64,000 bases of DNA, taken from Streptomyces sp. I05A-00742. GTDB lineage: Bacteria; Actinomycetota; Actinomycetes; Streptomycetales; Streptomycetaceae. How positions within the stretch are numbered: position 1 is the first letter of the stretch; the number at the start of each line of letters is the position of its first letter. Below, piece after piece: positions 17,697 to 26,080 of the stretch. The translations under genes and the position numbers were made by a program. Below the pieces are notes generated by a model. The model was not told the DNA's origin. It did no database searches and worked only from the letters and a program-made list of their open reading frames with translations. The stretch is taken from the NCBI RefSeq assembly GCF_013055795.1, contig NZ_JABETO010000004.1, positions 1 to 64,000 of the forward strand. Reading direction: 5' to 3'.

Positions 17697-17911
17697 GGGG
17701 GTGGGGGTGCCCCGGTCCCTCCCTTTCACCGTTTCTGCGGGAGGGCCCGCAACCCCCGTGAAAGCGGCTTCGCCGCTTGTCCTCAAACGCCGGACGGGCT
17801 GAATCAGCCCGTCCGGCGTTTGAGGACGCGCGCCGCAGGCGCGCTCACCGGGGGTGCGGGGAACTCCCCGCAGAAACGGTGAAAGGGAGGGACCGGGGCA
17901 CCCCCACCCCC
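17697..17911. terminator. 215-bp nested palindrome; probable bidirectional terminator
   Basis: Perfect 45-bp arms at 17697-17741 and 17867-17911 enclose further hairpins: AAGCGGCTTCGCCGCTT (17762-17778), a 23-bp perfect stem (17779-17801 with 17805-17827, three-base loop) and GCGCGCC-GCA-GGCGCGC (17828-17844). It fills the gap between the convergent tsaD-like and SDR genes, so it can end transcription from both. The central stem matches a CCGTCCGGCGTTTGAGG-type motif that recurs in Streptomyces intergenic regions (from memory). Confidence 0.8.
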
Positions 17912-17918
17912 GCAGTCC

Positions 17919-19400
17919 CTACCAGTCGGACCGCCGGTAATCCTTCAGGAAGCACCCGTACAGGTCCTCCCCCTCCTCACCCCGCACGATCGGGTCATAA
18001 ACCCGCGCCGCCCCGTCGACCAGATCGAGCGGCGCGTGGAAGCCCGCCTCGGCCAGCCGCACCTTGTCGGGATGCGGGCGCTCGTCCGTGATCCAGCCCG
18101 TGTCGACGCTGGTCATGAGGATGCCGTCGGAGTCCAGCATCTCCTGCGCGCTGGTGCGGGTGAGCATGTTGAGCGCGGCCTTGGCCATGTTGGTGTGCGG
18201 GTGGCCGGCGCCCTTGTAGCCGCGGCTGAAGACGCCCTCCATGGCGGAGACGTTGACGACGTACTTCCGGCGCGCCGGGGAGGCGGCCATCGATGCGCGC
18301 AGCCGGCTGATGAGGATGAACGGCGCGGTCGAGTTGCAGAGCTGGACCTCCAGCAGCTCGACCGGGTCGACCTCGGAGACAGTCTGGATCCAGCTGTTGG
18401 TGGCGTCCAGGTCGGGGACCAGGCCGCCGGCGTCGATGGCCGTGCCCGCCTCGATGCGGGCGAGCGAGGCGGAGCCGCCGACGAGCGCCAGGTCGGTGAT
18501 GTCCTGGGCGGTCAGGCCGTCGCCCCGGCCGGTGGGCAGGGCGGCGACGGCGTCCACGGCGCCGCTGCCGAAGGCGCCGATGACCTCGGCCGCCGGGAGC
18601 TCACCGGCGGGCAGCGGGGCCGATTCGGCGGCGAGGAGTTCGCTGTAGGCGCGCGGGGAGCGGCGGACGGTCTGGGCGGCGTTGTTGATCAGGATGTCGA
18701 GCGGGCCCTCGGCCGCGACCGTGTCGGCGAGCGCGACGACCTGCGCCGGGTCGCGCAGGTCGATGCCGACGACCTTGAGCCGGTGGTTCCACTCGTCGCT
18801 GTCGGGCATCGCCTTGAAGCGGCGGATCGCGTCGTTGGGGAACCGGGTGGTGATCGTGGTGTGCGCGCCGTCGCGCAGCAGGCGCAGCGCGATGTACATG
18901 CCGATCTTCGCCCGTCCGCCGGTGAGCAGCGCCCGGCGGCCGGTGAGGTCGGTGCGGGCGTCGCGCCGGGCGCGGTTCTCGGCCGCGCACTCCCGGCAGA
19001 GCTGGTGGTAGAACGCGTCGACCTCGACGTAGCGGGTCTTGCAGGTGTAACAGGAGCGGGGACGCTCCAGGACGCCCGCTATCTCGCCGAGCGCGGTGGA
19101 GCTGGGCAGGATGCCCTGCGTCTCGTCGTCGATGCGGTCGGCGGAGCCGGTGGCCGTGGCCTCGGTGACCTGCCGGTCGTGGGCGGTCTTGGCGGCCCGG
19201 CGCTCCTGGCGGCGGCGCTGCTTGACCGTGCGGTAGATGCCCGAGGTGGCCCGGCGGACGAGGATCGCGTCCGGGTGGTCGATGGGCAGCTCGTCGAGCT
19301 CCTTGAGCACGTCCAGGCAGACCGCCAGGCGCTCCGGGTCGATGCCCGCCCCGTCGGCCGCGCCCAGGGCGTCGCCGCGGCTCTCTTCTGTGACCGTCAT
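17919..19400 (-). CDS. SDR-family oxidoreductase with N-terminal helical and zinc-ribbon-like segments
   Basis: 493 aa, roughly twice a normal SDR. Residues 1-115 form an acidic/basic helical domain (LDVLKELDELPIDHPD, TVKQRRRQERRAAK). Next is a four-cysteine knuckle, CYTC...CREC (about 117-140). From ~150 there is an SDR Rossmann fold: ALLTGGRAKIGMYIALRLL (variant of TGxxxGIG), DILINNAAQTVRR (NNAG-like), VNVSAMEGVF with YKGAGHPHTNMAKAAL as a displaced active-site region, and DTGWITDE. A large insert (about 250-340) interrupts the fold. The organisation is known in actinobacterial SDRs of unknown substrate. ATG/GTG start at 19400. Upstream is a 7-bp inverted repeat at 19441-19464. Confidence 0.82.
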   Translation of the reverse strand: MTVTEESRGDALGAADGAGIDPERLAVCLDVLKELDELPIDHPDAILVRRATSGIYRTVKQRRRQERRAAKTAHDRQVTEATATGSADRIDDETQGILPSSTALGEIAGVLERPRSCYTCKTRYVEVDAFYHQLCRECAAENRARRDARTDLTGRRALLTGGRAKIGMYIALRLLRDGAHTTITTRFPNDAIRRFKAMPDSDEWNHRLKVVGIDLRDPAQVVALADTVAAEGPLDILINNAAQTVRRSPRAYSELLAAESAPLPAGELPAAEVIGAFGSGAVDAVAALPTGRGDGLTAQDITDLALVGGSASLARIEAGTAIDAGGLVPDLDATNSWIQTVSEVDPVELLEVQLCNSTAPFILISRLRASMAASPARRKYVVNVSAMEGVFSRGYKGAGHPHTNMAKAALNMLTRTSAQEMLDSDGILMTSVDTGWITDERPHPDKVRLAEAGFHAPLDLVDGAARVYDPIVRGEEGEDLYGCFLKDYRRSDW

Positions 19401-19440
19401 AGCCGCTGTTGTTTCCAGTCCATACGTTCGTTCGATTGAA

Positions 19441-19464
19441 GCTTCCGGGAAACTTTACGGAAGC
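19441..19464. promoter_or_regulatory. Inverted repeat GCTTCCG-N10-CGGAAGC in SDR/chaplin gap
   Basis: The perfect 7-bp arms lie 41 bases upstream of the SDR start, in the 326-bp divergent gap shared with the chaplin gene. The rest of the gap is AT-richer toward the chaplin (19610-19720: CTTATTGCCCTCAATGGG, TTAATTAAGG) and includes a small hairpin GGTGC-ATCA-GCACC (19660-19673). Promoters for both genes are expected here; no -35/-10 pair is certain. Confidence 0.45.
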
Positions 19465-19726
19465 ACAGCCCCAATACCAAACCCGCCCGAATGAACGCAA
19501 GGCACCCCCGCGGCGGGACCTGCGCCGGGGCCCACAACGGCAGGCGGACCGCCTGCGGCGGCCCGCCATGCTCCCACGTATCGCACGGCCCCTCAATTCC
19601 CGCGCATCACATCTGACTTATTGCCCTCAATGGGTTAATTAAGGCTTCAGTGGCCCATTTTGGTGCATCAGCACCGGAAAGCACGGTCACAATTGACGCT
19701 CAACACCCCTTAGAAAGGCATCAGCC

Positions 19727-19966
19727 ATGTCGCGTATCGCCAAGGCGGCCCTCATGACCGCCGCTGCCGGCACTGTTGTCACCGGCGTCGCGGGCGTCGC
19801 AGTCGCCGACTCCAACGCCCACGGTGCGGCTGTGGGCTCCCCCGGCGTTGTCTCCGGCAACACCATCCAGGTGCCGATTCACCTGCCGATCAACCTCTGC
19901 GGGAACTCGATCGACATCATCGCCCTGCTGAACCCCACGTTCGGCAACACCTGCGTCAACGACTGA
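19727..19966 (+). CDS. Short chaplin (amyloid surface protein)
   Basis: 79 aa: a signal peptide (about 1-27, KAALMTAAAGTVVTGVAGVAVA) followed by one chaplin domain. The domain is diagnostic: VGSPGVVSGNTIQVPIHLPI, CGNSIDIIALLNPTFGNTC, with the two cysteines that form the disulfide. There is no sorting signal, so it belongs to the short chaplins, which assemble into hydrophobic fibrils on aerial hyphae and spores and lower surface tension. AAAGG is nine bases before the ATG. A strong intrinsic terminator follows at 20053. It is probably developmentally regulated, and a SigB-family sigma gene is next door. Confidence 0.95.
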   Translation: MSRIAKAALMTAAAGTVVTGVAGVAVADSNAHGAAVGSPGVVSGNTIQVPIHLPINLCGNSIDIIALLNPTFGNTCVND

Positions 19967-20023
19967 CCCAGCCCGCTGGACCGCGGTACACCGGACCGCA
20001 CAGCCGCGCGGGGCGGGTCACAG

Positions 20024-20290
20024 TCAGCCGCCGGAACCCTCCACCGCGCACCCGTGGCGCCCATCACCCTCGTGATGGGCGCCACGTCCTTTTCCGGACC
20101 CGGTCCTCCCTGCCGACGGGGACGGGGACGGCGACGGGCCGGCGGCTCCCCCGTCCTCCCCCGCGTCGTTCCCCCCGCCCCGCTTGCCGTTCTTCCCGCC
20201 CGCGGGGCGCGGCCCCTGGGCCCCGGGGAGGTCCGGTACCTCGACGATCGGCGGCAGGTCCGGGGTCAGGTGCGTGTGCTGTGACGTCAT
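20024..20290 (-). CDS. Possible small Gly/Pro-rich protein (88 aa)
   Basis: An ATG at 20290 with an AGGCGAGG site nine bases upstream opens a frame reading MTSQHTHLTPDLPPIVEVPD and then Gly/Lys/Pro-rich sequence. The first ~55 codons have the G/C third-position bias of real genes; the last ~30 run through the chaplin terminator and look non-coding. It may encode a short protein whose real end is blurred, or be chance. No family recognised. It is on the same strand as the sigma gene and downstream of it. Confidence 0.35.
   Translation of the reverse strand: MTSQHTHLTPDLPPIVEVPDLPGAQGPRPAGGKNGKRGGGNDAGEDGGAAGPSPSPSPSAGRTGSGKGRGAHHEGDGRHGCAVEGSGG
20053..20086 (+). terminator. Intrinsic terminator after the chaplin gene
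   Basis: Perfect stem GTGGCGCCCATCAC (20054-20067) with GTGATGGGCGCCAC (20072-20085), extended by one C-G pair, four-base loop, followed by TCCTTTT. It is ~90 bases after the chaplin stop. Confidence 0.9.
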
Positions 20291-20472
20291 GGTGGTGTAC
20301 CTCGCCTTCCGGGACGCGTCCCGGATCGAAATCTCTGGGTCGGGACCCCGCGGGTCGGGACCGCTTGCGGGGGCCGCGCGGCCGGACGTTCCCGGACCGG
20401 CCCCCACGTGCCCGTCCGGCGCCCGGACCGTGCGGCCGCCCGTGCCGTACGTGTGCCCCGGGGCCGTGCGGA

Positions 20473-21261
20473 TCAGGCCGGTGCCAGTAGTTGCCGGCGC
20501 AGGTGGGCGCAGGTGCGGCTGAGGATGCGCGAGATCTGCATCTGGGACACTCCCAGCCGCGCCCCGATCTGCTGTTGGGTGAGATTGCCGAAGAAGTGCC
20601 AGTACAGGACCGACTTCTCCCGTTCGGGGAGCGCGTCGAGCAGTGGCCTGAGCGACTGGCGGTCGACCACCAGGTCCAGGGCGCGGTCCACCCGGCCGAG
20701 GGTGTCGGCCAGCGGCAGTTCTCCCGCGCCGTCGATGGGGTGGTCCAGGGACAGGGTGTGGTGCACCCCGTCCGCGTCGATCCCGCGCCGGACCTCCGCC
20801 TCGGTCAGCCCGGCCTCCTCGGCCAGGGCCGCCTCGGTGACGCGGGTGCCGGCGCCCGTCTGTTCCAGCCGCGACCGCGCGGCGCGGACCGCGGCCCGCA
20901 GTTCCTGGTCCCGGCGGGGGATGTGCAGCGACCAGACGTGATCACGTACGTGCCGTTTGAGCTCCCCGTTGATGGTGGGGACGGCGAAGGACTCGAAGGC
21001 GAATCCCCGGTCCGGATCGAACCGGTCGACGGCGCGGACCAGGGCCAGCGCCGCCACCTGCCGGAGATCGGCCGGGCTCTCCCCGCTGGACCGGTAGCGC
21101 AGGCTGATGCGCTCGGCCATGGGGAGCCACGCGGCGATCAGTTCCTGCCGCAGCCTGGTCCGCTCGGGCCCCTCGGGGAGGACCGCGAGCCGCGCGAAGA
21201 GCCCGGCCGTACCGGGGCTCTGGCGCGTACGCCGCCGGAGGGCTGTTTCAGTCATGGTCAC
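20473..21261 (-). CDS. SigB/SigF/SigG-family RNA polymerase sigma factor
   Basis: 262 aa. Region 2 reads LRQVAALALVRAVDRFDPDR with FAFESFAVPTINGELKRHVRD, region 3 RRDQELRAAVRAARSRLE, and region 4 LPEREKSVLYWHFFGNLTQQ followed by the DNA-recognition helix LGVSQMQISRIL. This is the stress/sporulation group of Streptomyces, usually held by anti-sigma HATPases. The GTG at 21261 has GAGGGG six bases upstream; the ATG at 21255 (MTETALRRR) is the alternative. No anti-sigma partner is adjacent; a HATPase gene at 49.5-50.1 kb is too far to infer pairing. Confidence 0.93.
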   Translation of the reverse strand: MTMTETALRRRTRQSPGTAGLFARLAVLPEGPERTRLRQELIAAWLPMAERISLRYRSSGESPADLRQVAALALVRAVDRFDPDRGFAFESFAVPTINGELKRHVRDHVWSLHIPRRDQELRAAVRAARSRLEQTGAGTRVTEAALAEEAGLTEAEVRRGIDADGVHHTLSLDHPIDGAGELPLADTLGRVDRALDLVVDRQSLRPLLDALPEREKSVLYWHFFGNLTQQQIGARLGVSQMQISRILSRTCAHLRRQLLAPA

Positions 21262-21388
21262 CGTTGTCCCCTCGCTCGTACGCCAAGGAGTGCCTGCCGG
21301 CGGTTTCAGCATGACCCGGCACCTGCGGATGCGCGACTCGGCGCAGCCCTCCGGTCGCGGTGGGTGAGGGCGGGGACCGCCCGCACGG

Positions 21389-22366
21389 TCACCGCACGAG
21401 CGGCAGTGGCGCCCCCGCCCGCTTCACCGTCCGGATGACCGGTGCCGTCTCCATCGCGCGGACGGCGTCCAGGGAGGCGATCCGCTCGGTCAGGTACCGC
21501 GCGAGGTCCAGTGCGTCACGGCAGTTGACGGCGGCGAGCAGATTGGTCGGCCCGGTGGTCAGGGCGACCAGGGAGACCTCCGGGTGCCCGGCCAGTTCCT
21601 CGGCCACGGCGGTGAGGCGGGACGGCCGGACCGACAGCCACAGGCGGGCCTCCGTGCGGAAGCCGAGGGCGGCGGGCGGGATGTCGACGAGGAGGACGAG
21701 CACTCCGGCCCGGCGCAGGGCGGCCAGCCGCCGCCGCACCGTGGTCTCGGACCAGCCCGTCGCGGCGGCGAGTTCCGCGTGGCCCGCCCGGCCGTCCCGG
21801 GCGAGGAGTTCGAGGAACGGCCGGTCGGCCGGGCCGAGCGTCACCTCCGCCGACCCGTCGACGGGCGGGGGCGCGAGCAGCGCGGCCTGTTCGGCGGTGA
21901 GGCACGCCGGGCCCGCCCAGTCGCTCGGCAGCGCGTACTGGCCCAGCAGCAGATGGGCCGAGACCGAGGTGACGCGCGCCGTGCGCGGCAGCCGGTGCAG
22001 GAGCAGGGCCTCGCTCTCGTCGGCGCCCGCGGTCTGGACGCTGCACGAGATCTCCGTGCCGCCGGAGAGCAGATGGACGTACGAGGTGTCGGGGCGCGCG
22101 GCGAGGGCCTCGGCGATGGCCGGGCCGGCGTCCGGGGTGCACCGGACGCGGATGGTCCAGGCGCTGTGCCCGAGCCGCGTGCCGTTGAGGCTGCCGACGA
22201 CGCGCAGCACCCCGGAGGAGCGCAGCCGCCGGTAGCGGCGGGCGACGGTGCTCTCGGAGACGCCGAGGACCTCGCCGATGACGCGGTACGGGGCGCGGCC
22301 GTCGATCCGGAGGGCGTGCACGATGCCGCGGTCGGTCTCGTCCAGGGTGACGGTTTCCGTCTTCAT
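21389..22366 (-). CDS. Lrp/AsnC-family regulator, duplicated form
   Basis: 325 aa with two HTH-plus-ligand modules. The first HTH (LDETDRGIVHALRIDGRAPY, VLGVSESTVARRYRRL) is followed by an AsnC-type domain; the second HTH is FLELLARDGRAGHAELAAAT with WSETTVRRRLAALRRAGVL, and a second AsnC domain ends the protein. Such long Lrp proteins occur widely in Streptomyces and often sit divergent from an exporter they control, as here: the MFS gene at 22506 starts 139 bases away on the other strand. Confidence 0.9.
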   Translation of the reverse strand: MKTETVTLDETDRGIVHALRIDGRAPYRVIGEVLGVSESTVARRYRRLRSSGVLRVVGSLNGTRLGHSAWTIRVRCTPDAGPAIAEALAARPDTSYVHLLSGGTEISCSVQTAGADESEALLLHRLPRTARVTSVSAHLLLGQYALPSDWAGPACLTAEQAALLAPPPVDGSAEVTLGPADRPFLELLARDGRAGHAELAAATGWSETTVRRRLAALRRAGVLVLLVDIPPAALGFRTEARLWLSVRPSRLTAVAEELAGHPEVSLVALTTGPTNLLAAVNCRDALDLARYLTERIASLDAVRAMETAPVIRTVKRAGAPLPLVR

Positions 22367-22505
22367 AGGGCTGAGTGTGCCGGTTTCCGGCGGCCGGCGC
22401 GGTCCGGCTGGTGGTGCCGGGGGCGGAGGGCGGAGCGTACGGGCGTCCGGTCGTTCTCCCGGGCTTCCGTGGTCCCGAGATTCCGAGATTCCGAGAGAGA
22501 AGCTC

Positions 22506-23879
22506 ATGCGCAAGTGGTGGCCCCTGGTGGCCGTTTGTCTGGGCACCTTCGTGTTCCTGCTGGACACGACGGTGCTGTCCGTCGCCCTGCCCCGCATCGG
22601 GGAGCGGCTGTCCGCGTCGCCCGCCGAACTGGAGTGGGTGGTCAACGTCTACACGCTGGTCCTGGCGGTGCTCATGCTCACGGCGGGGGCGCTGGCCGAC
22701 CGGTACGGCGCCCGGACCGTGTACGTCGCGGGGCTGGCGGTGTTCGGTCTCGCCTCGCTGGCCTGCGGGCTGGCGCCGGGGGCCGGGTGGCTGATCGCCG
22801 GGCGGGCGGCGCAGGGCGTCGGCGGGGCGGCGATCGGCGTCTGCACGTTCGCGCTGCTCGGTGTCTACCGGGGGCCCGATTTCGGGCGCGCGATGGGGGT
22901 GTTCGCGGCGGTGACCGCTCTGGGCGCCGCGGCCGGGCCCGCGCTGGGCGGTGTCCTGACCCAGTGCCTGGACTGGCGGGCGGTGTTCCTCCTCAACGTC
23001 CCGCTGGTGGCGCTCACCGCCGCGCTCGCCCTGCGGATACCGGGCGACGGCGCGCGGCGCCCGGCCGTCCGCGTGGACCCGGCGGGCACGGTCGCCTTCG
23101 CGCTGTGCGCGGGCTGCCTCACCCACGCCCTGACCCTGGCCGGTGAGGACGGCCTCTCGTCGCCCTGGGTGGCGGTCCTGCTGGTGACGGCCGCCGTCGC
23201 CCTGGCCGTCTTCGTCCGGGTGGAACGGGCCCGCGGGGCGGCGGCGCTGCTCGACGTGCGGCTCTTCGCCCGTGCCTCGTTCTCGGCGGTGATGGGCTGT
23301 GTGGTCGCCTCCACGGCGGCGTTCGCCACACTGGTGTACACCTCGATGTGGCTCCAGTCCGGGCCGGCGCCCGGCCCGGTGCGCGCCGGGCTCGCGCTGA
23401 TGCCGCTGGCGGTGGCGGCCTGCGTCACCTCGCTGGTCGCCGGGCGGCGGCTGCACGGCCGTTCGCCGCGTGCCGTCCTGGGCACGGGGCTGCTGCTGAG
23501 CGGGCTCGGCTGCGCGCTCCAGGCGGGCCTCGACGCCGGTTCGACCGCGGTCTCCGTCGCGGCGGGCCTGGCCGTCACGGGGGTCGGCGTGGGGCTGACC
23601 GGCCCGGTGATGGGGGCCGCGGTGCTCGCGGCGCTGCCGCCGGAGCGGGCGGGTACGGCGGCCGGGGCCATGACGACGTTCCGCCAGCTGGGCCAGACGG
23701 TGGGGGTGGCGGCGTTCGGCGTGCTGTTCCGCCACGGGGCGCCCGCGCCGTACGCCGGTCTGGACCGGGTGCTGCTCGCGGCGGCGGCCGTGGGAGCCGT
23801 CGGGGCGGCGCTGGCGTACGTGTGGGGGCCGCGGGCGGCGGGACGGACGGGGGCCGGGAGCGCTCGCGCGGCCCGCTGA
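22506..23879 (+). CDS. MFS drug exporter (DHA2, EmrB/QacA type)
   Basis: 457 aa with ~13-14 hydrophobic helices. Seen: TM1 with FVFLLDTTVLSVALPRIG, motif A LADRYGARTVYVAGL after TM2, and motif C-like AVTALGAAAGPALGGVLTQ in TM5, marking it as a proton-driven antiporter. The ATG at 22506 follows GAGAGAGAAG. A tandem GAGATTCC (22477-22492) lies just upstream and may be part of an operator. Divergent from the Lrp-type regulator, its likely controller. Confidence 0.9.
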   Translation: MRKWWPLVAVCLGTFVFLLDTTVLSVALPRIGERLSASPAELEWVVNVYTLVLAVLMLTAGALADRYGARTVYVAGLAVFGLASLACGLAPGAGWLIAGRAAQGVGGAAIGVCTFALLGVYRGPDFGRAMGVFAAVTALGAAAGPALGGVLTQCLDWRAVFLLNVPLVALTAALALRIPGDGARRPAVRVDPAGTVAFALCAGCLTHALTLAGEDGLSSPWVAVLLVTAAVALAVFVRVERARGAAALLDVRLFARASFSAVMGCVVASTAAFATLVYTSMWLQSGPAPGPVRAGLALMPLAVAACVTSLVAGRRLHGRSPRAVLGTGLLLSGLGCALQAGLDAGSTAVSVAAGLAVTGVGVGLTGPVMGAAVLAALPPERAGTAAGAMTTFRQLGQTVGVAAFGVLFRHGAPAPYAGLDRVLLAAAAVGAVGAALAYVWGPRAAGRTGAGSARAAR

Positions 23880-23996
23880 CGAGCCGACCATGATCGTCGC
23901 ATTGGTACCGTCCCTGACGGAACACGCAACTCCCGCCACGCACAGCACACATCAGCACCCCGCGCCACCGCGCCCGATACCCACCGAGAGGCCGCC

Positions 23997-24737
23997 ATGC
24001 CCCCTACAGCCCCCGTGGAACTCCACCTCGCGCACACCGCCCAGGGCAAAGCAGTCGACGTCCACCGGCCGGCCGGCTCCTCGGTGCCCCTGCCGACCGT
24101 GCTGCTGTGGCACGGCGTAGGTCCGGACGAGCGGGACGTCCTGCGGCCGCTCGCCGGCGCGGTGGCGGCCCTCGGGGCGCTGGTCGTCGTCCCCGACTGG
24201 CGGTCGGACGAACCGGACGCCGGCCGGGCCCAGTTGCTGGGTTCGCTGGAGTGGTGCCGGGCGAACGCCGCCGGTCTGGGCGGCGATCCGGAGCAGTTCG
24301 TGCTCGCGGGCTGGTCCGCGGGCGGATCCGCCGCGGTCGCGGTCGCGCTTCGGCCCGGCCTCGTAGACGGCCCGCGTCCCCTGGCCGCCGTGAGCATCGC
24401 CTCGCGCTACGACCTGCCCGCGCGGACGACCGGGACGGTGCCACTGGCCGAACCGGACGGCGGGCCGGCCGGCCCGCACGTACCGGTCCGGCTCGTGCAC
24501 GGCACCGGGGACACGCTGATCGAGCCCGAGCGGTCACGGGAGTTCCGGGCGGCGCTGGCGGCCCGCGACCGGCCGGTCCGGCTCGACGAGCCGGCGGCCG
24601 ACCACGCCGGCGTGATCATGACCGAGTTCGACCCGGCGCTCGGCCGCTGCCGGCCGAGCGAGGACGAACGGGTGCGTGCGGCCGGGATGGTGACCGCCCG
24701 TGTGCTGGCAGAGGCGGCCGGGCTGCCGGTGGCCTGA
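23997..24737 (+). CDS. Alpha/beta hydrolase (dienelactone hydrolase-like)
   Basis: 246 aa. The nucleophile elbow GWSAGG places the serine at ~107; HGTGDTLIEPE near 164-174 supplies the acid, and DHAGVIMTEFDP (about 200) the histidine. TVLLWHGVGPDERDV has the oxyanion-type HG. No signal peptide. The substrate cannot be inferred. The gene is 117 bases after the MFS gene and converges with panD. Confidence 0.82.
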   Translation: MPPTAPVELHLAHTAQGKAVDVHRPAGSSVPLPTVLLWHGVGPDERDVLRPLAGAVAALGALVVVPDWRSDEPDAGRAQLLGSLEWCRANAAGLGGDPEQFVLAGWSAGGSAAVAVALRPGLVDGPRPLAAVSIASRYDLPARTTGTVPLAEPDGGPAGPHVPVRLVHGTGDTLIEPERSREFRAALAARDRPVRLDEPAADHAGVIMTEFDPALGRCRPSEDERVRAAGMVTARVLAEAAGLPVA

Positions 24738-24748
24738 TCGGACGGGCG

Positions 24749-25165
24749 TCAGACCGCGAGCCGGTCGCCGCGCGACAGGCCCGAGCCCTCCGGCACGGCG
24801 GCCGGGTCGCCGCCCAGGTCCACGACGGCGTTGCGCTCGTCCACGAACACCACGCGCGGCTCGAAGGACTTCGCCTCGGCGTCGTCCATCGAGCCGTAGG
24901 CGATGACGATGACCAGGTCACCGGGGCTGATGAGGCGGGCCGCGGCGCCGTTGACGCCGATCACACCGGAGCCGCGGGGGCCCTCGATGACGTAGGTCGA
25001 GAGCCGGGCGCCGTTGTTGATGTCGACGATGTCGACCTTCTCGCCGGGCAGCAGGTCGGCGGCGTCCATCAGGTCGGCGTCGACGGTCAGGGACCCCACG
25101 TAGTGCAGGTCGGCCTGGGTGACGGTGGCCCGGTGGATCTTGGATTTCATCATGGTGCGCAGCAC
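24749..25165 (-). CDS. panD: Aspartate 1-decarboxylase PanD (pyruvoyl enzyme)
   Basis: 138 aa. Converts L-aspartate to beta-alanine for pantothenate/CoA. The start [20 protein letters not shown] is typical; the self-cleavage site is Gly24-Ser25 (HYVGS), where Ser25 becomes the pyruvoyl group. The catalytic stretch [13 protein letters not shown] and the oxyanion region [14 protein letters not shown] are intact. GTG at 25165 with GGAG six bases upstream. The proenzyme is expected to self-process, in actinobacteria normally without a separate PanZ. Confidence 0.96.
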   Translation of the reverse strand: MLRTMMKSKIHRATVTQADLHYVGSLTVDADLMDAADLLPGEKVDIVDINNGARLSTYVIEGPRGSGVIGVNGAAARLISPGDLVIVIAYGSMDDAEAKSFEPRVVFVDERNAVVDLGGDPAAVPEGSGLSRGDRLAV

Positions 25166-25407
25166 GGTGTACTCCGAAAGGTAGGCTCCCTGCCTGCGTT
25201 TTTGCAGGTCAAGGGCGATTTTGCAACTCTACAACGAGTCGCACGTCCGAGCAGCGTGCCCCAAGTTTTTCAGGACTCGTTTGAAGCCCCCCCGCAGGAC
25301 GACTCCGAAGGGGCGGAATCCGGCGGGCCGCGTGACAGCCGCGCTCCCCGTCCGGCAGGCTGTGGCGCGTGGCGAGCAGTGCGTCTCGCTGCGGAACAGG
25401 GGGTGCG

Positions 25408-25701
25408 GTGGCAGGGATCGAGCGGGAGCCGGCCGAGGTGCGGATACCTCGCGCGGCCCTGGACGCCATGGGCGCGGCGCTGAGCGTGCGCACGGTGGCG
25501 ATGCGTACCTGGCCCGACGGCATCGAGTGGATGTACCCGCTGGGGACGTGGGAGCAGCCGCACCTGGAGGTGGCGCTCATGCCCGGCGGCGACGAGGTGT
25601 GGCTGCGGATGTCCACCGACCGTTCCAGCGTCGCCGTGTGGACCATCCAGCAGTGGTGGGACTTCGCCGGAGAGCTGCCCGGAGCGACGCCTCCTGGCTG
25701 A
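25408..25701 (+). CDS. Hypothetical protein (97 aa)
   Basis: GTG at 25408 with AGGGGG five bases upstream. The translation includes IPRAALDAMGAALSVRTVAM, WPDGIEWMYPLGTWEQPHLE and WTIQQWWDFAGEL: an acidic, Trp-rich small soluble protein with no recognised family. Codon bias supports coding. The ~240 bases to panD are AT-richer and hold the panD promoter; TTTTGCA is repeated at 25200 and 25218. Confidence 0.65.
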   Translation: MAGIEREPAEVRIPRAALDAMGAALSVRTVAMRTWPDGIEWMYPLGTWEQPHLEVALMPGGDEVWLRMSTDRSSVAVWTIQQWWDFAGELPGATPPG

Positions 25702-26080
25702 ACTCGCCTTCCGGTGCCGTGCGATGCGGCCCGTCCCTGGCGGTTCCCGTGCCAGGAACGGGCCGTCGTCGTTCGCCGTGGCTGTCCGGGCCGGGTGATG
25801 CCGGCGTTGCGCCGAAGCGCGACAGCTGCCGCCAAGGCGGGGTTGTTGTCACCAGGATCGTCGGAAAGAATGGGCTGGATTGTCCGTCGGACCGGGCAGC
25901 CTCAGGCGCCGACGCACCACGTGCGCACGAGCAGGTCACCGCTCCAGAGAGATCTGGAAGGCCGCTTCATCCCCACCAGCCGCCGATTCCTCGCACACCA
26001 GGGTCGCCCTCGACCGGCTCCCCCCTTGCGACCAGCGCTCCCAATGACCACATCCACAGACCTGACGTCCGGGAGTTCGA
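25702..26080. other. Gap without a recognised gene
   Basis: About 380 bases of lower coding bias. No frame here translates into anything I recognise, and no clear hairpin was noticed. It should contain the promoter of the TMEM175-like gene. Confidence 0.5.

Noticed and set aside
22248..22505. N-terminal extension of the MFS gene
   Set aside because: It overlaps the divergent Lrp gene and its promoter; the family start MRKWWPLV is at 22506.
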